A stretch of DNA of 64,000 nucleotides from Chitinophaga caseinilytica (GCF_038396765.1 NZ_CP150096.1:2463001-2527000); one strand, 5' to 3'. Shown: positions 8,565 to 17,935, counted from the stretch's first letter. A program made the numbers and translations. Notes: generated by a model from the letters alone, not told the origin.

Positions 8565-10430
8565 ATGAAGAAGTCGTTACGCATAGCGGGTGTATTCCTC
8601 GCGTTATTTTTCTCTTACGACGGCGTGAAGGCACAGGTCAAGATCGGGGGAGACCCGGCGGTAGTAGACGCTAACGCCATTCTTGAACTGGAGAGCGCCA
8701 GGAAGGGCCTTTTGCTGCCCCGCCTCAATAAAACCGGATATGAGCTCCTCGTTAGCCGCAACCCGACACCGGGTATGGTGGTGTATGTAAACGATGGCAC
8801 TGCCGATTCGAGAGGTGTCGGTTTCTACGTGAAAACCGCAGACGGCAACACCAAAGCCGCGTGGACCAAAATGGCCGGCGACGCGGGCGGCGCCGGGCCC
8901 TGGAAACTGACCGGCAACGACGTGAGCGCCGGCGATTGGCTCGGTACCACCAACGCCTTTCCGCTGCTCTTCAAAGCCAATAACAATGAAGTAATGCGGT
9001 TCGATCCCACCACCGGCAACATCACCATTCCCTACGCGAACGTCCCCGACGCCGCGGCCAGCTCCAACCAGGTGGTGATCATCGGAACAGACGGCCTCAT
9101 CCAGAAAAAAGACCTTTCGCTCACTTCCGTAACCGGCGTAAACGGCCTGCAGGGCAACCTGACGATGAGCGTTTCTCCGGCAACCACCAATAACATCGCA
9201 GAACTGGTGATCACCGGCGCTTCCAAAACGCTGGACGTGAAACTGCCGATCATGATCGGCGGCACCACACAGCAATACGGTTTCATGACGATCGATGACT
9301 GGAAGAAACTCCAGGCCATCACTTCTGTAGACGGTATTTCAGTAGGTAATATCGTGTCCGACGGTACCGCTACCGAACAGGGCGCGCGCATCGTTCGCCT
9401 GACCGGGGCCGACGAAGGCAAACTGGTACTGCATATGATCGAAGCGTCTGCAACGGCGGCTGGTGTTGTGAGCACGGGCGCACAGGTTTTCGCTGGTGCA
9501 AAAACCTTTAACAACGCCGCTACGTTCAAGAACACCGTAACTACAGAAGGCGCGGCTACTTTCAAAAACACCGCTGCTTTCGAAAAGGCAGCCACTTTCG
9601 CTGAAACCGTAGCCATCACCGGCAACACCACTGTAGGCGGTACCTTAACCGTAACCGGCGATGCAACATTAAATGGTAACACGATCGTAGACAAGTCGCT
9701 TTCCTTTAACAATCCGACGCCTTTCAGCACCGCGGTCCCAGCTACATATTATATGGCCGTTCTGAACGACCAGGCCGGCTATGCGCTGGAAACGGTTGAA
9801 ATCCCCGCGCACCGCCTCAATGGCATTTCCAAGATCAACGTCGGCGCGGCATCCGTAGAAGCTGATCCCACTGACGGCCACATCAACCTCATCGCAGATA
9901 AAACCGGCACCGGCTTCGCCATCGAAACGGCTCCGAACACCATCACCATTAAACTCCCCGACGCAAGCGCCACCGCAAATGGTACCGTAACAACGGAAAC
10001 ACAATCCTTCAAAGGTCAGAAAACCATCCTCGATACCCTGAACATCGGCGGTAACGCAGTGGTAGGTTCCAAAGTGAACATCAACGGCTCCATGTCCGTT
10101 CCCTTCCGGATCCTCACCCCCGGCGACCATACGCTTGGCATCGACGACTATATGGTGGTGGCGAAATGCGCCTCCAGCGGTACAGGTGCGGTAGGTGAAG
10201 TAGAACCTATTTCTACGATCACCCTTCCTGCAGCAGCCAACGCGAAAAACCGCGTTTACATGATCCGCCGCGAACAGCGTATCGCCGACGAGATCGCACA
10301 GCTGCACATCGTTGCCAGCGGCGGACAGATCAGCGGCCGCGCATCCGTGATCATCAGCGAGCCCGGGTTTACTGTAACCGTAGTGTCTGACGGTACTACC
10401 TGGTACATGGTTTCCCGCTCTGTAATGTAA
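8565..10430 (+). CDS. Secreted repeat-containing surface/fibre-like protein
   Basis: A 621-residue protein with signal peptide MKKSLRIAGVFLALFFSYDGVKA followed by Q. After it comes ANAILELESARKGLLLPRLN, a phrase that recurs at the mature N-terminus of many secreted Bacteroidota proteins (the next gene has it too). Around residues 310-375 there is a run of short degenerate repeats built on ATFKNT/AATFAET/GNTTVGGTL, giving a low-complexity Thr/Ala/Asn-rich beta-helix or fibre-like stretch. The C-terminus (VVSDGTTWYMVSR) resembles the tail of the next protein. No enzymatic motif is visible. First of three same-strand secreted-protein genes; probably a surface or exported structural protein. Confidence 0.75.
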   Translation: MKKSLRIAGVFLALFFSYDGVKAQVKIGGDPAVVDANAILELESARKGLLLPRLNKTGYELLVSRNPTPGMVVYVNDGTADSRGVGFYVKTADGNTKAAWTKMAGDAGGAGPWKLTGNDVSAGDWLGTTNAFPLLFKANNNEVMRFDPTTGNITIPYANVPDAAASSNQVVIIGTDGLIQKKDLSLTSVTGVNGLQGNLTMSVSPATTNNIAELVITGASKTLDVKLPIMIGGTTQQYGFMTIDDWKKLQAITSVDGISVGNIVSDGTATEQGARIVRLTGADEGKLVLHMIEASATAAGVVSTGAQVFAGAKTFNNAATFKNTVTTEGAATFKNTAAFEKAATFAETVAITGNTTVGGTLTVTGDATLNGNTIVDKSLSFNNPTPFSTAVPATYYMAVLNDQAGYALETVEIPAHRLNGISKINVGAASVEADPTDGHINLIADKTGTGFAIETAPNTITIKLPDASATANGTVTTETQSFKGQKTILDTLNIGGNAVVGSKVNINGSMSVPFRILTPGDHTLGIDDYMVVAKCASSGTGAVGEVEPISTITLPAAANAKNRVYMIRREQRIADEIAQLHIVASGGQISGRASVIISEPGFTVTVVSDGTTWYMVSRSVM

Positions 10431-10444
10431 TAGATTTTCGATTG

Positions 10445-10478
10445 AAAGGAACGGCGGTAAACGCGCCGCCGTTCCTTT
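10445..10478 (+). terminator. Perfect 13-bp hairpin between two secreted-protein genes
   Basis: AAAGGAACGGCGG (10445-10457) is perfectly complementary to CCGCCGTTCCTTT (10466-10478) with an 8-base loop. Only three T follow, so it may be a partial terminator or an mRNA-stabilising hairpin inside an operon. Confidence 0.55.
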
Positions 10479-10499
10479 ATAATCCAACAATCCCCCGCT

Positions 10500-12035
10500 A
10501 TGAAATTTTCCTTCTCTCTTTGCAGCATCACCGCATCCATCTTCCTTTCCGCCCTTTTCTCGGGGCAGGATGCAAAGGCTCAGCTTAAACTCGGCGGCAA
10601 CACGAGCATCATCCGTGGAGACGCCCTCCTTGAAATGGAAAGCTCCCGCAAAGGCCTGCTGCTGCCCCGCGTCAATGCAACGGCGCTCACCAAAGCCCCG
10701 CTAGACACAGCCGCTGCGGGCATGATGATCTACAACACCACCGACAACAAAGTATACATCCGCTCCAGTGGCACCTGGAAACCCGTAAGCGACGCCGCTT
10801 CCACGGGTTGGAACCTGACCGGCAATTCCACCATTAACCCCGCATTGAACTTTTTGGGCACTACAGATGCCCGGCCGCTCATTTTCAAAACCAATGCCAC
10901 CGAATACGCACGGATCACGGAAACGGGAAAGATGGGCGTAGGCACGTTGTACCCGAATTCCGCTTTGCATGTCAACGGTTCTACCGCCACCAATGTGGCC
11001 GTGGCCACGGGGAACTTCGCCATGGCGGATTCCAACAGCGTCGTGATCATGAACAACACGGCAGATGCCAATTTTGCGTTACAAAATCCTGCTAACTATA
11101 AAGGCCGCGCTATTGAAGTGGTGGCGTACGGCACAGCGAACGTAAACTTCACGGGTTTTAATATTCGTGCACAAAATGCCGCCAACCCTACTATTTCATT
11201 GACTCCGGGCTATAGTCTCCGTCTTGTCAGCGATGGAACCAGCTGGGTGATTTCCGGCAAACAGCGAAGCGGTCTGCCTTTATATATGGCTACTACGACC
11301 GGCGCAGGTGAAGGTGAAGTTGTCCGCGATTACAATGGATATGTCAGCAAAGGAAATGGTGTATTCCAGACAGACGTGCAGGCGGTACCGTTAAATCCAA
11401 TCCCCAATGAAGGCGCCTGGTTCAGCATGATGCTGCAAACCGTTGGTGGCGGATATTTCGGGCAATTCAACCTGAACGATCATAATGCCTATTTCCGGGG
11501 GAATGAAGTTGCGAATCTGGGCACCTCGGTATGGCAGAAATTCATCAGCCACCCGGCTACCGTCCAGTTTAACGCTCAAAGCACCGGAACAGACAGTTTG
11601 AATTTCAATATGACCAATAACCGGAACGTCATATTTAGTACCAACAATACGCCACGCATGCGGCTTACTGGTGATGGCACAACGCGGCTGCACACTGCAG
11701 TTGCTACCAATATCAAACTGGTAACTACAACGCCTTACAACGTGGATCCAACAGATTATACGATCGTTGCAAGAGTCACTGGTGGCAATAACCCTGATAT
11801 TACGATCAACTTGCCAGATGCTTCTACAACACCCGGACGAATTTTGATAATTCGTGGCCTTGTGCAAGGAACCGGGACAGCACCGGACATCATTATTCAC
11901 CCAACATCGGGCGATTCAATTAACATGACGACCGGTGACCTCACCTTTCAAGCTTCTAACAGTAGAACTGCTACACTCAATTCCATAATGCTCCAGGCGT
12001 TGGATGACAATAACTGGGTCATAATCAGCCGATAG
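10500..12035 (+). CDS. Secreted protein, paralogue of the preceding gene
   Basis: A 511-residue protein with signal peptide MKFSFSLCSITASIFLSALF up to DAKA, then Q. The mature N-terminus (GDALLEMESSRKGLLLPRVN) is clearly related to the previous gene, and both contain the phrase WNLTGN/WKLTGN and end with a VSDGT-W or DDNNW-VIISR type segment. Residues in between (AGMMIYNTTDNKVYIRSSGTW) match the common tail-fibre-like module of secreted Bacteroidota proteins. No catalytic motif. The next gene starts 12 bases after the stop, indicating co-transcription. Confidence 0.75.
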   Translation: MKFSFSLCSITASIFLSALFSGQDAKAQLKLGGNTSIIRGDALLEMESSRKGLLLPRVNATALTKAPLDTAAAGMMIYNTTDNKVYIRSSGTWKPVSDAASTGWNLTGNSTINPALNFLGTTDARPLIFKTNATEYARITETGKMGVGTLYPNSALHVNGSTATNVAVATGNFAMADSNSVVIMNNTADANFALQNPANYKGRAIEVVAYGTANVNFTGFNIRAQNAANPTISLTPGYSLRLVSDGTSWVISGKQRSGLPLYMATTTGAGEGEVVRDYNGYVSKGNGVFQTDVQAVPLNPIPNEGAWFSMMLQTVGGGYFGQFNLNDHNAYFRGNEVANLGTSVWQKFISHPATVQFNAQSTGTDSLNFNMTNNRNVIFSTNNTPRMRLTGDGTTRLHTAVATNIKLVTTTPYNVDPTDYTIVARVTGGNNPDITINLPDASTTPGRILIIRGLVQGTGTAPDIIIHPTSGDSINMTTGDLTFQASNSRTATLNSIMLQALDDNNWVIISR

Positions 12036-12047
12036 AATCACTCGCAT

Positions 12048-13646
12048 ATGAAATGCTTCTCGACCATACTCGCATTTTCCTTCCTGCCTTTCCTCGCGAA
12101 AGCGCAACAGGCGGCCGTGTACATCGCGCCGGGAGAGCGTTTGCAGGTAAACCCGGGAGAAAATTTCAGCGTTTACGGCAACATGGTGAATAACGGCGCC
12201 CTCGGCTCCGGCAACAATGCATCCATCTATTTCTTCGGGAAATCGTGGAGCAACGGCGCAGGCGCTTCCCTGCCCGACGAAAGCGTCAACGGCATCACAG
12301 GCAAGGGCGGCATGTTCCGGTTTTACGGAAACAATCCCCTGTACGGCAACCAGGGCTCGCAACAGGTTTTCGGTGGATATAACGCCGTAAGCCGCCTCGG
12401 TGCCACTTTTCCCAATATCGACATCAATAATCCACTGGGGCTGATCATGTCTGACCTGACAGACCTCAAGATCCGCAATACTCTCAATTTCACCGCCGGC
12501 CACCTCTTCCTCAACGGCTGGAACCTCGTGATCGGGAACGGCAATCCCGGACAGATAACAGGTTACAGCGAACAGGCCTTCATCGTGACCGGCACCGCCA
12601 TCGCAGGAGGGTTCCTCTTCCGCGAACAGGTAAAAGGCGCAGACGGAAAGGTCGTTTTCCCCATCGGCTCATCCCCGGCGGGTTATGCCCCCTTCCAGAT
12701 CGAATACAGCGGCCCGGCCGATGATTTCCGCGCCCGCGTGTTCGACAGCGTGTACCAATACGCCATTTCAGGCCTCGTCAATAAACTGGACTTCACCAAC
12801 AAAACCTGGAACATCGCCCGCGGGCGGACAGACGAGTCCGACACGCGCCTCACCATCCAGCACATGGATGCCGACGAAGGCCGCGAATACAGCGCCTGGC
12901 GATCCTCTTCCTACGTTTCCCGCTATCTCAACAACGCCTGGGACAATGTGGAGCCGGAATCCTTTCCCACAGCGGGCAACATCACCACTACCGGCACACT
13001 GCGAAATGCCACGATGCACGTGCGCCGCTTCAACAAAGGCATCCGCAACAACGAATACTTCACCAAAGCCTCGATACTGTACGGCCCATACGCGCCGGCC
13101 GTTTTCATCGTGTTTAACGCCTACCGCATCAACGAATCGCTCGTGCAGCTGGAGTGGTCGGTTGCCCGCGAACTGAACAACGAAAAATTCATCATCGAGC
13201 GGCGGCTGGATAAAGACACGGGTTTCGTGAAAGTAGGGGAGGTCTTTTCCATGGCCCCCAACGGCAATTCCACCACCCGGCTCGATTATAAGTACGTAGA
13301 CCCCAACGGCCATGACGGCTGGAGTTACTACCGCATCCGCGCCGTATCGCGCAATGGCGGCCGCGAAAGCGTGACGGAAATCCGCGAAGTGCCGCCGTTC
13401 CTCCGTCTCGACGTGTTCCCCAATCCCAACTTCGGGAACTTCCAGGTGAGGGTGCGCGGCCTGCAATCCAAGCTCCTCATGCAGATCGTAAGCAGCGTGG
13501 GGCAGGTGATGGAACAATACCACATTGAAGGAGAACGGACGATTTACGTGAACAACCTGGCGAAAGGGACCTATGTGCTGGTGTTTTACGACCGGCAGAC
13601 AGGCCGGCTGGTGCGGACCTTCAAGATCGTGGTGCTGGAGCGATAG
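12048..13646 (+). CDS. Secreted protein with C-terminal type IX secretion sorting domain
   Basis: A 532-residue protein. Signal peptide MKCFSTILAFSFLPFLAKA, a glycine/asparagine-rich body, a fibronectin-like or beta-sandwich stretch around residues 345-450 (VFNAYRINESLVQLEWSVARELNNEKFIIERR, read in parts), then a type A T9SS sorting domain from about residue 455: LDVFPNPNFGNFQVRVRG, ending GTYVLVFYDRQTGRLVRTFK. This domain directs export through the type IX system and is usually cleaved. It is 12 bases after the previous gene, so the three form a secreted-protein operon; the two upstream proteins lack an obvious sorting domain. porW, a component of the same route, lies near 51-54 kb. Confidence 0.85.
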   Translation: MKCFSTILAFSFLPFLAKAQQAAVYIAPGERLQVNPGENFSVYGNMVNNGALGSGNNASIYFFGKSWSNGAGASLPDESVNGITGKGGMFRFYGNNPLYGNQGSQQVFGGYNAVSRLGATFPNIDINNPLGLIMSDLTDLKIRNTLNFTAGHLFLNGWNLVIGNGNPGQITGYSEQAFIVTGTAIAGGFLFREQVKGADGKVVFPIGSSPAGYAPFQIEYSGPADDFRARVFDSVYQYAISGLVNKLDFTNKTWNIARGRTDESDTRLTIQHMDADEGREYSAWRSSSYVSRYLNNAWDNVEPESFPTAGNITTTGTLRNATMHVRRFNKGIRNNEYFTKASILYGPYAPAVFIVFNAYRINESLVQLEWSVARELNNEKFIIERRLDKDTGFVKVGEVFSMAPNGNSTTRLDYKYVDPNGHDGWSYYRIRAVSRNGGRESVTEIREVPPFLRLDVFPNPNFGNFQVRVRGLQSKLLMQIVSSVGQVMEQYHIEGERTIYVNNLAKGTYVLVFYDRQTGRLVRTFKIVVLER

Positions 13647-13658
13647 GCAACAAAATCC

Positions 13659-13689
13659 TTGTTAAATTCCCGGAATTGCAGCAAATTTG
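13659..13689 (+). promoter_or_regulatory. Promoter for cmk
   Basis: TTG (13659-13661), 20 bases, then CAAATTTG (13682-13689), one mismatch from TAnnTTTG, 46 bases before the TTG start. Confidence 0.5.
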
Positions 13690-13735
13690 CAGTGTCTGAT
13701 TACCCAACACTGCACACGCTTAAAAATACCGGGCT

Positions 13736-14425
13736 TTGAAAAAGATCATCATCACGATTGACGGATATTCCTCCTGCGGGAAAAGCACGCTGGCCAAACA
13801 ACTGGCGGCGAAGCTGAATTATCTGTATATCGACAGCGGTGCCATGTACCGCGCGATCACCCTGTATTTCATTCAGCAACGTGTGGACTGGGCAGACACT
13901 TACCAGGTGAAAACCGCCCTGGAAAGTATCCAGCTCGAATTCGTCTACAACCAGCTGACCGGCCAGAGCGATATGTACCTCAACGAAGAGAACGTAGAGC
14001 CCATGATCCGGGAGATGGTAGTGGCGGAAAAAGTGAGCGAGGTGGCGGCGGTCCGCGAAGTGCGGGAATTTGCCGTTGCCCAGCAGCAGCAAATGGGCGC
14101 CGCGAAAGGGATCGTGATGGATGGTAGGGATATCGGCACCGTGGTGTTCCCCCATGCGGAACTGAAAATCTTCATGACGGCAGACCCTGCCGTGCGCGTG
14201 CAACGCCGGTTCAAGGAACTCTACGCCAAGAACCCCAACATCTCGCTCCACGAAGTCAAAGAAAACCTCGAGCTCCGCGATTATATCGACTCCAACCGCG
14301 CCGTTAGCCCCCTCCGCAAAGCAGACGACGCCATCATCCTCGATAACAGCAACCTCACGATGGATGAACAGCTCGATCTCGTGTCGCAATGGGTCGAAGA
14401 CGCGATCATGGCACATTCCTCCTGA
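13736..14425 (+). CDS. cmk: Cytidylate kinase
   Basis: A 229-residue P-loop kinase that phosphorylates CMP/dCMP. The nucleotide-binding loop GYSSCGKST is at residues 10-18, followed by IDSGAMYRAIT, and the DGRDIGTVVFP block and LRDYIDSNRAVSPLRKADDA near the C-terminus are characteristic of Cmk. The start is TTG; there is no ATG before the P-loop that leaves the N-terminal strand intact. A weak AT-only hairpin (T-run/A-run at 14427-14447) follows the stop. Confidence 0.95.
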   Translation: MKKIIITIDGYSSCGKSTLAKQLAAKLNYLYIDSGAMYRAITLYFIQQRVDWADTYQVKTALESIQLEFVYNQLTGQSDMYLNEENVEPMIREMVVAEKVSEVAAVREVREFAVAQQQQMGAAKGIVMDGRDIGTVVFPHAELKIFMTADPAVRVQRRFKELYAKNPNISLHEVKENLELRDYIDSNRAVSPLRKADDAIILDNSNLTMDEQLDLVSQWVEDAIMAHSS

Positions 14426-14607
14426 TTTTTTTTGTATATCAAAAAAACGTTATTACCTTTAGGTAACGATACTATACCTCCTTAACCTCATCCTCCGAAA
14501 TTCCTGCATAATTAATGGTCTTGGCGTCATTTTCCCAATTGGGATCATGAACATTGTATGCCGCCCGATATTTGGACCTGTGACTTTATTCCTGGAAAAA
14601 AACCTGC

Positions 14608-14930
14608 TACTTTGTTGCCAGTCAACCTGTTGACTCATGTTCCCGGACGCCGCGCTGCGCCGCCGGCAACATGCCATCGCAGCAATCAGCGGTTTTTGTG
14701 ATTGTCCAAAGGCTTTGAGCCATATCCGGACTGCATCCAGTTAAAAGACCATGCTATTAACCGTATAGTAATGAACGCTGAAATATATTTCGCGCCGCCA
14801 TGCCCATCTGGCTGGCCGGCTTGTAAAATCAATGTGGACCGGTGGCGATACCCGCCCCGATTCATATTTTCAGTAGGTGTATTCGGTTAATAGGAAAGGG
14901 GCGAATTCTTTCGCCCCTTCACTTTTTCTG
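14608..14930 (+). ncRNA. Possible noncoding transcription unit with structured hairpins
   Basis: The 537 bases between cmk and the next gene hold no convincing gene but do hold ordered signals. There is a promoter-like CTACTTTG (14608-14615), a 6+6 palindrome GTCAACCTGTTGAC (14621-14634), an interrupted hairpin whose arms begin CATGTT (14636-14641) and end AACATG (14668-14673), and a strong terminator at 14896-14919. A 39-codon frame (ATG at 14771, stop just before the terminator) could encode a small peptide with two Cys, but it has no recognisable family. This is inference from layout; the promoter match is imperfect. Confidence 0.25.
14896..14927 (+). terminator. Intrinsic terminator without an assigned upstream gene
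   Basis: A 10-bp stem AAGGGGCGAA (14896-14905) with TTCGCCCCTT (14910-14919), 4-base loop, then CACTTTTTC. It lies 470 bases after cmk. Confidence 0.65.
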
Positions 14931-14989
14931 GAAGGTTCGGGATATCGCAATTATACTTTAACTTGTGGAAGCTGTTTGCACCTTTAAGC

Positions 14990-16939
14990 ATGTTTCTCAA
15001 TAGGTTCATCGTCCTGCTCTCACTGCAGCTATATTTCATGGCAAGTGCCTCGGCACAGGATTCCGTGCGGGTTTTCCGCACCCTTGACTCCATCCGCGCC
15101 CTGCACGACGATACTGCCAAAGTGAACGCCTACCTGGCCAAATCCAGGTCCATGTACCGGTATTTCGACCAGTCGGGGCGGGATAACCCCTTCCTCCAGG
15201 AAGCCCTGGCCCTTTCCGGCCGCCTCCGATACCCGAAAGGCCAGGCCGAAGCGTATAACGACATCGGCACCTCCCGCCGCAACAAATCCCTGTACATCCT
15301 CGCCACAGAATACCACGAAAAAGCCCTTAAAGCCGCGATCGAAAGTAAAAACGAACGCCTCATCGCCACCTCGCACAACAACGTGGGCGTCGACTACCGC
15401 CGCCGCGAAATGCTCGAAAAAGCCTTCGAACACCACTTCCAGGCCCTGAAAATCGCCGAAAGGATCAACGAGACCCGGTCGCTGACGGTCGCCATCAACT
15501 CCATCGGCAATATTTACCTCTCAGACGCCAAATACGACGCCGCCATCCGCGAATTCACCCGCGCGCTCGACCTCGAACAGAAATCCGACAATCCGCTCGG
15601 CGTAGCCATCAACCTCGGCAACCTCGGATATGCGTACGAAGGGCTCAACCAGCTCGATAAAGCCATCGATTTCTACGAACGCTCCCTGGCCGTAAACCAA
15701 CAGCTGAACAATCATACCGGCATGGCCATCTGCTACACCTGCCTCGGCACGGCCTGGCAGAAAAAGGGCAACAACGCCGCCGCCATGACCTACCTGCAAA
15801 AAGCGCTCACGGCCAACGAACAGGTGGAAGACAAAGTGCACCTGGCCGAAAATTACCTCTCCATCGGCCGCCTCCTCAACGACGAAGGCAAGCTCCCCGA
15901 AGCCCGTAAATACATCCAGCAGGCGCTGGACATGGGGCATACCTGGACGTTCAATTACATCCTCCAGGAAGGGTACAAGGCCATGGCCGACAATTACAAA
16001 CGCGCCGGCGAATTCGCCAAATCCCTCGATAATACGCAGCTTGCGCTCCAGTATAAGGACAGTATCCTCGAAGAGCGCACCAGCACGGAGTTTGCGCAGA
16101 TGAAAGCCCTGCACGAAGTGCATCAGAAAGACAATCGCATCAAAGAACTGCAGAAAGACCAGGAGATCAACCAGCTCCGCATCCGCCGGAACCTGGCGCT
16201 CGTGATCGCCCTGGCGGGGTTCCTGTTCATGCTCATCGTTGGCGGGTTCTTCTATATCCGCCACCGCAACCTCCAGGCCAACCGCCAAACGCTCCAGCTC
16301 GAGCTGCGGTCGCTACGGTCGCAGATGAACCCGCATTTCATCTTCAATTCCCTCAACTCCATCCATCGCTACATCTGGAGCAATAACCAGGAAGAAGCGT
16401 CGGAATACCTCACGAAGTTTTCCAAGCTCATGCGCATGATCCTCGACAACAGCCAGCACACCTTCATCCCGCTCAACAAGGAGCTGGATTCCCTGCGGCT
16501 GTACCTCGATCTGGAAGCACTGCGTTGCAACCATATGTTTGATTATCATATTTTCGTGGACGATGAGATCAATGAAGAGGAAGTCCTCATCCCGCCCATG
16601 ATCATCCAGCCATATGTGGAAAACGCCATCTGGCATGGGTTAGTGCACAGATCGGAAAAGGGGCGGCTGGATATAGAAGTAGGTTTGAAGGGAAGGATTC
16701 TGGAAGTGACGGTGACGGATAACGGGATCGGGCGGAAGCTGGCGATGGAAATCCGGGAGAAGAAAGACAGGCTCCACAATTCCATGGGAATGAAAGTTAC
16801 AGAAGGGCGGATCGCCCTCATCCGGAAAATCAATAATACCAAAGACGCGAACGTGGAAATCACCGACCTTCACGGGCCGGAAGGGGAGGCAGCAGGCACG
16901 AAGGTACGCATCGTGCTGCCCGCGGAGTTTCTATTTTAA
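14990..16939 (+). CDS. TPR-containing LytS-type sensor histidine kinase
   Basis: A 649-residue protein if it starts at ATG 14990 (a TTG nine codons upstream is possible). Signal/anchor MFLNRFIVLLSLQLYFMASASAQ, then several tetratricopeptide repeats (about 70-360; for example AINLGNLGYAYEGLNQLDKAIDF), a transmembrane helix (about 408-427, LALVIALAGFLFMLIVGGFF), and a His_kinase domain with the LytS motif QMNPHFIFNSLNSIH (phospho-His about 449) and an ATPase part with YVENAIWHGL and VTDNGIGRKLA. It senses an unknown signal through periplasmic TPRs and phosphorylates the LytTR regulator encoded 18 bases downstream. Confidence 0.92.
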   Translation: MFLNRFIVLLSLQLYFMASASAQDSVRVFRTLDSIRALHDDTAKVNAYLAKSRSMYRYFDQSGRDNPFLQEALALSGRLRYPKGQAEAYNDIGTSRRNKSLYILATEYHEKALKAAIESKNERLIATSHNNVGVDYRRREMLEKAFEHHFQALKIAERINETRSLTVAINSIGNIYLSDAKYDAAIREFTRALDLEQKSDNPLGVAINLGNLGYAYEGLNQLDKAIDFYERSLAVNQQLNNHTGMAICYTCLGTAWQKKGNNAAAMTYLQKALTANEQVEDKVHLAENYLSIGRLLNDEGKLPEARKYIQQALDMGHTWTFNYILQEGYKAMADNYKRAGEFAKSLDNTQLALQYKDSILEERTSTEFAQMKALHEVHQKDNRIKELQKDQEINQLRIRRNLALVIALAGFLFMLIVGGFFYIRHRNLQANRQTLQLELRSLRSQMNPHFIFNSLNSIHRYIWSNNQEEASEYLTKFSKLMRMILDNSQHTFIPLNKELDSLRLYLDLEALRCNHMFDYHIFVDDEINEEEVLIPPMIIQPYVENAIWHGLVHRSEKGRLDIEVGLKGRILEVTVTDNGIGRKLAMEIREKKDRLHNSMGMKVTEGRIALIRKINNTKDANVEITDLHGPEGEAAGTKVRIVLPAEFLF

Positions 16940-16957
16940 CTGCATAAACATTCCTAC

Positions 16958-17719
16958 ATGAGCGAAATCAGGACCATAATTGTAGACGACGAACAGCATT
17001 GCATCGAGGCATTGCATACGATGTTGACCAAGAAATGTCCGGACGTTACGGTGCTCGCCGGCGTGAAAAGTGTACAGGAAGCCCGCAACGTGATCGACGA
17101 GCTGCACCCCGACCTGGTGTTCCTCGATGTGGAAATGCCCCATCAAAACGGTTTCGAGCTGCTCAAGCAATTCGACCGTATCCCCTTCGACGTGATCTTT
17201 ACCACCGCTTACGAACAATACGCCCTCAAAGCGATCAAGTTCAACGCGCTCGACTATCTCCTCAAACCCTTCAGCATCCAGGAGCTGCAGGAGGCGCTGC
17301 GCAAGTTCCACGAGCGCCGGCAAAACCGGCCGGAACCAGGCATGGCACCGCTGGAAATGTTTTTGCAGAACATGAAAACCCTCCAGCAAACGAACAAAAA
17401 GATAGCACTCCCGACCATCAACGGCCTGGTGTTTATGCCCGTCCAGCAAATCGTCCGCTGCGAATCCACCGGAAACTACACCAAGATTTTCTTCACCGAC
17501 CGCAAGCAACTCCTCGTTTCCAAACCACTCAAGGAATTCGAGGAACTGCTCACCGACGTGGATTTCTTCCGCGTCCACAATTCCCATCTTATCAACCTCC
17601 AGCAAATGGACAGCTACATCCAGGGTGAAGGCGGATTTGCGCTCATGAGCGATGGTACGCAGGTGGAAGTGTCCCGCAGACGCAAAGCGGAGTTCCTGCG
17701 CAAGGCCATGCACTTTTAA
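16958..17719 (+). CDS. LytTR-family response regulator
   Basis: A 253-residue regulator: receiver domain (1-120) with acidic pocket VDDEQ and phospho-acceptor Asp57 in LVFLDVEMP, Thr in FTTAYE and Lys in LLKPF; then a LytTR DNA-binding domain (about 150-250) with ALPTINGLVFMPVQQIVRCES and the FFRVHNSHLINL segment. LytTR regulators bind tandem direct repeats about 21 bases apart. Encoded 18 bases after its cognate kinase; the pair is one operon. No target site is evident in its own promoter region. Confidence 0.95.
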   Translation: MSEIRTIIVDDEQHCIEALHTMLTKKCPDVTVLAGVKSVQEARNVIDELHPDLVFLDVEMPHQNGFELLKQFDRIPFDVIFTTAYEQYALKAIKFNALDYLLKPFSIQELQEALRKFHERRQNRPEPGMAPLEMFLQNMKTLQQTNKKIALPTINGLVFMPVQQIVRCESTGNYTKIFFTDRKQLLVSKPLKEFEELLTDVDFFRVHNSHLINLQQMDSYIQGEGGFALMSDGTQVEVSRRRKAEFLRKAMHF

Positions 17720-17792
17720 GTCGTTTTATCTTCCAATTTTCACTTTTCAGCCGCCAGTTATGCGGTTATGGATACCGGATATTAATTCCCGG

Positions 17793-17823
17793 TTGCGGGC
17801 GTATGTGCGCGATAGTACTTTTG
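17793..17823 (+). promoter_or_regulatory. Perfect promoter with no protein-coding gene behind it
   Basis: TTG (17793-17795), exactly 20 bases, then TACTTTTG (17816-17823). It lies 74 bases after the LytTR gene and points into a stretch without a same-strand gene. Confidence 0.6.
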
Positions 17824-17828
17824 TACCA

Positions 17829-17935
17829 GCATTAATCACCATGTTTGTTACCAGGCCCCAAAATTAATTTTCTCTGCATTACTAGCGTTTGATTACCCCC
17901 AAAGAAAAAAAGCACCGTTCGGCGGTGCTTTTTTC
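17829..17935 (+). ncRNA. Candidate small RNA, about 105 bases
   Basis: Bounded on the left by the promoter at 17793-17823 and on the right by a strong terminator. There is no gene inside; the only ATG frame gives an eight-residue peptide. The 3' hairpin is the terminator itself, as in many trans-acting small RNAs. The downstream gene, ispH, runs the opposite way. No known RNA family is recognised; existence is inferred from promoter plus terminator spacing. Confidence 0.4.
17905..17935. terminator. Bidirectional terminator between the candidate small RNA and ispH
   Basis: Stem GCACCG / CGGTGC with a TTCGG loop, flanked by an A-run on the left and a T-run on the right, so it works for rightward transcription and for leftward ispH. 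Confidence 0.8.
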
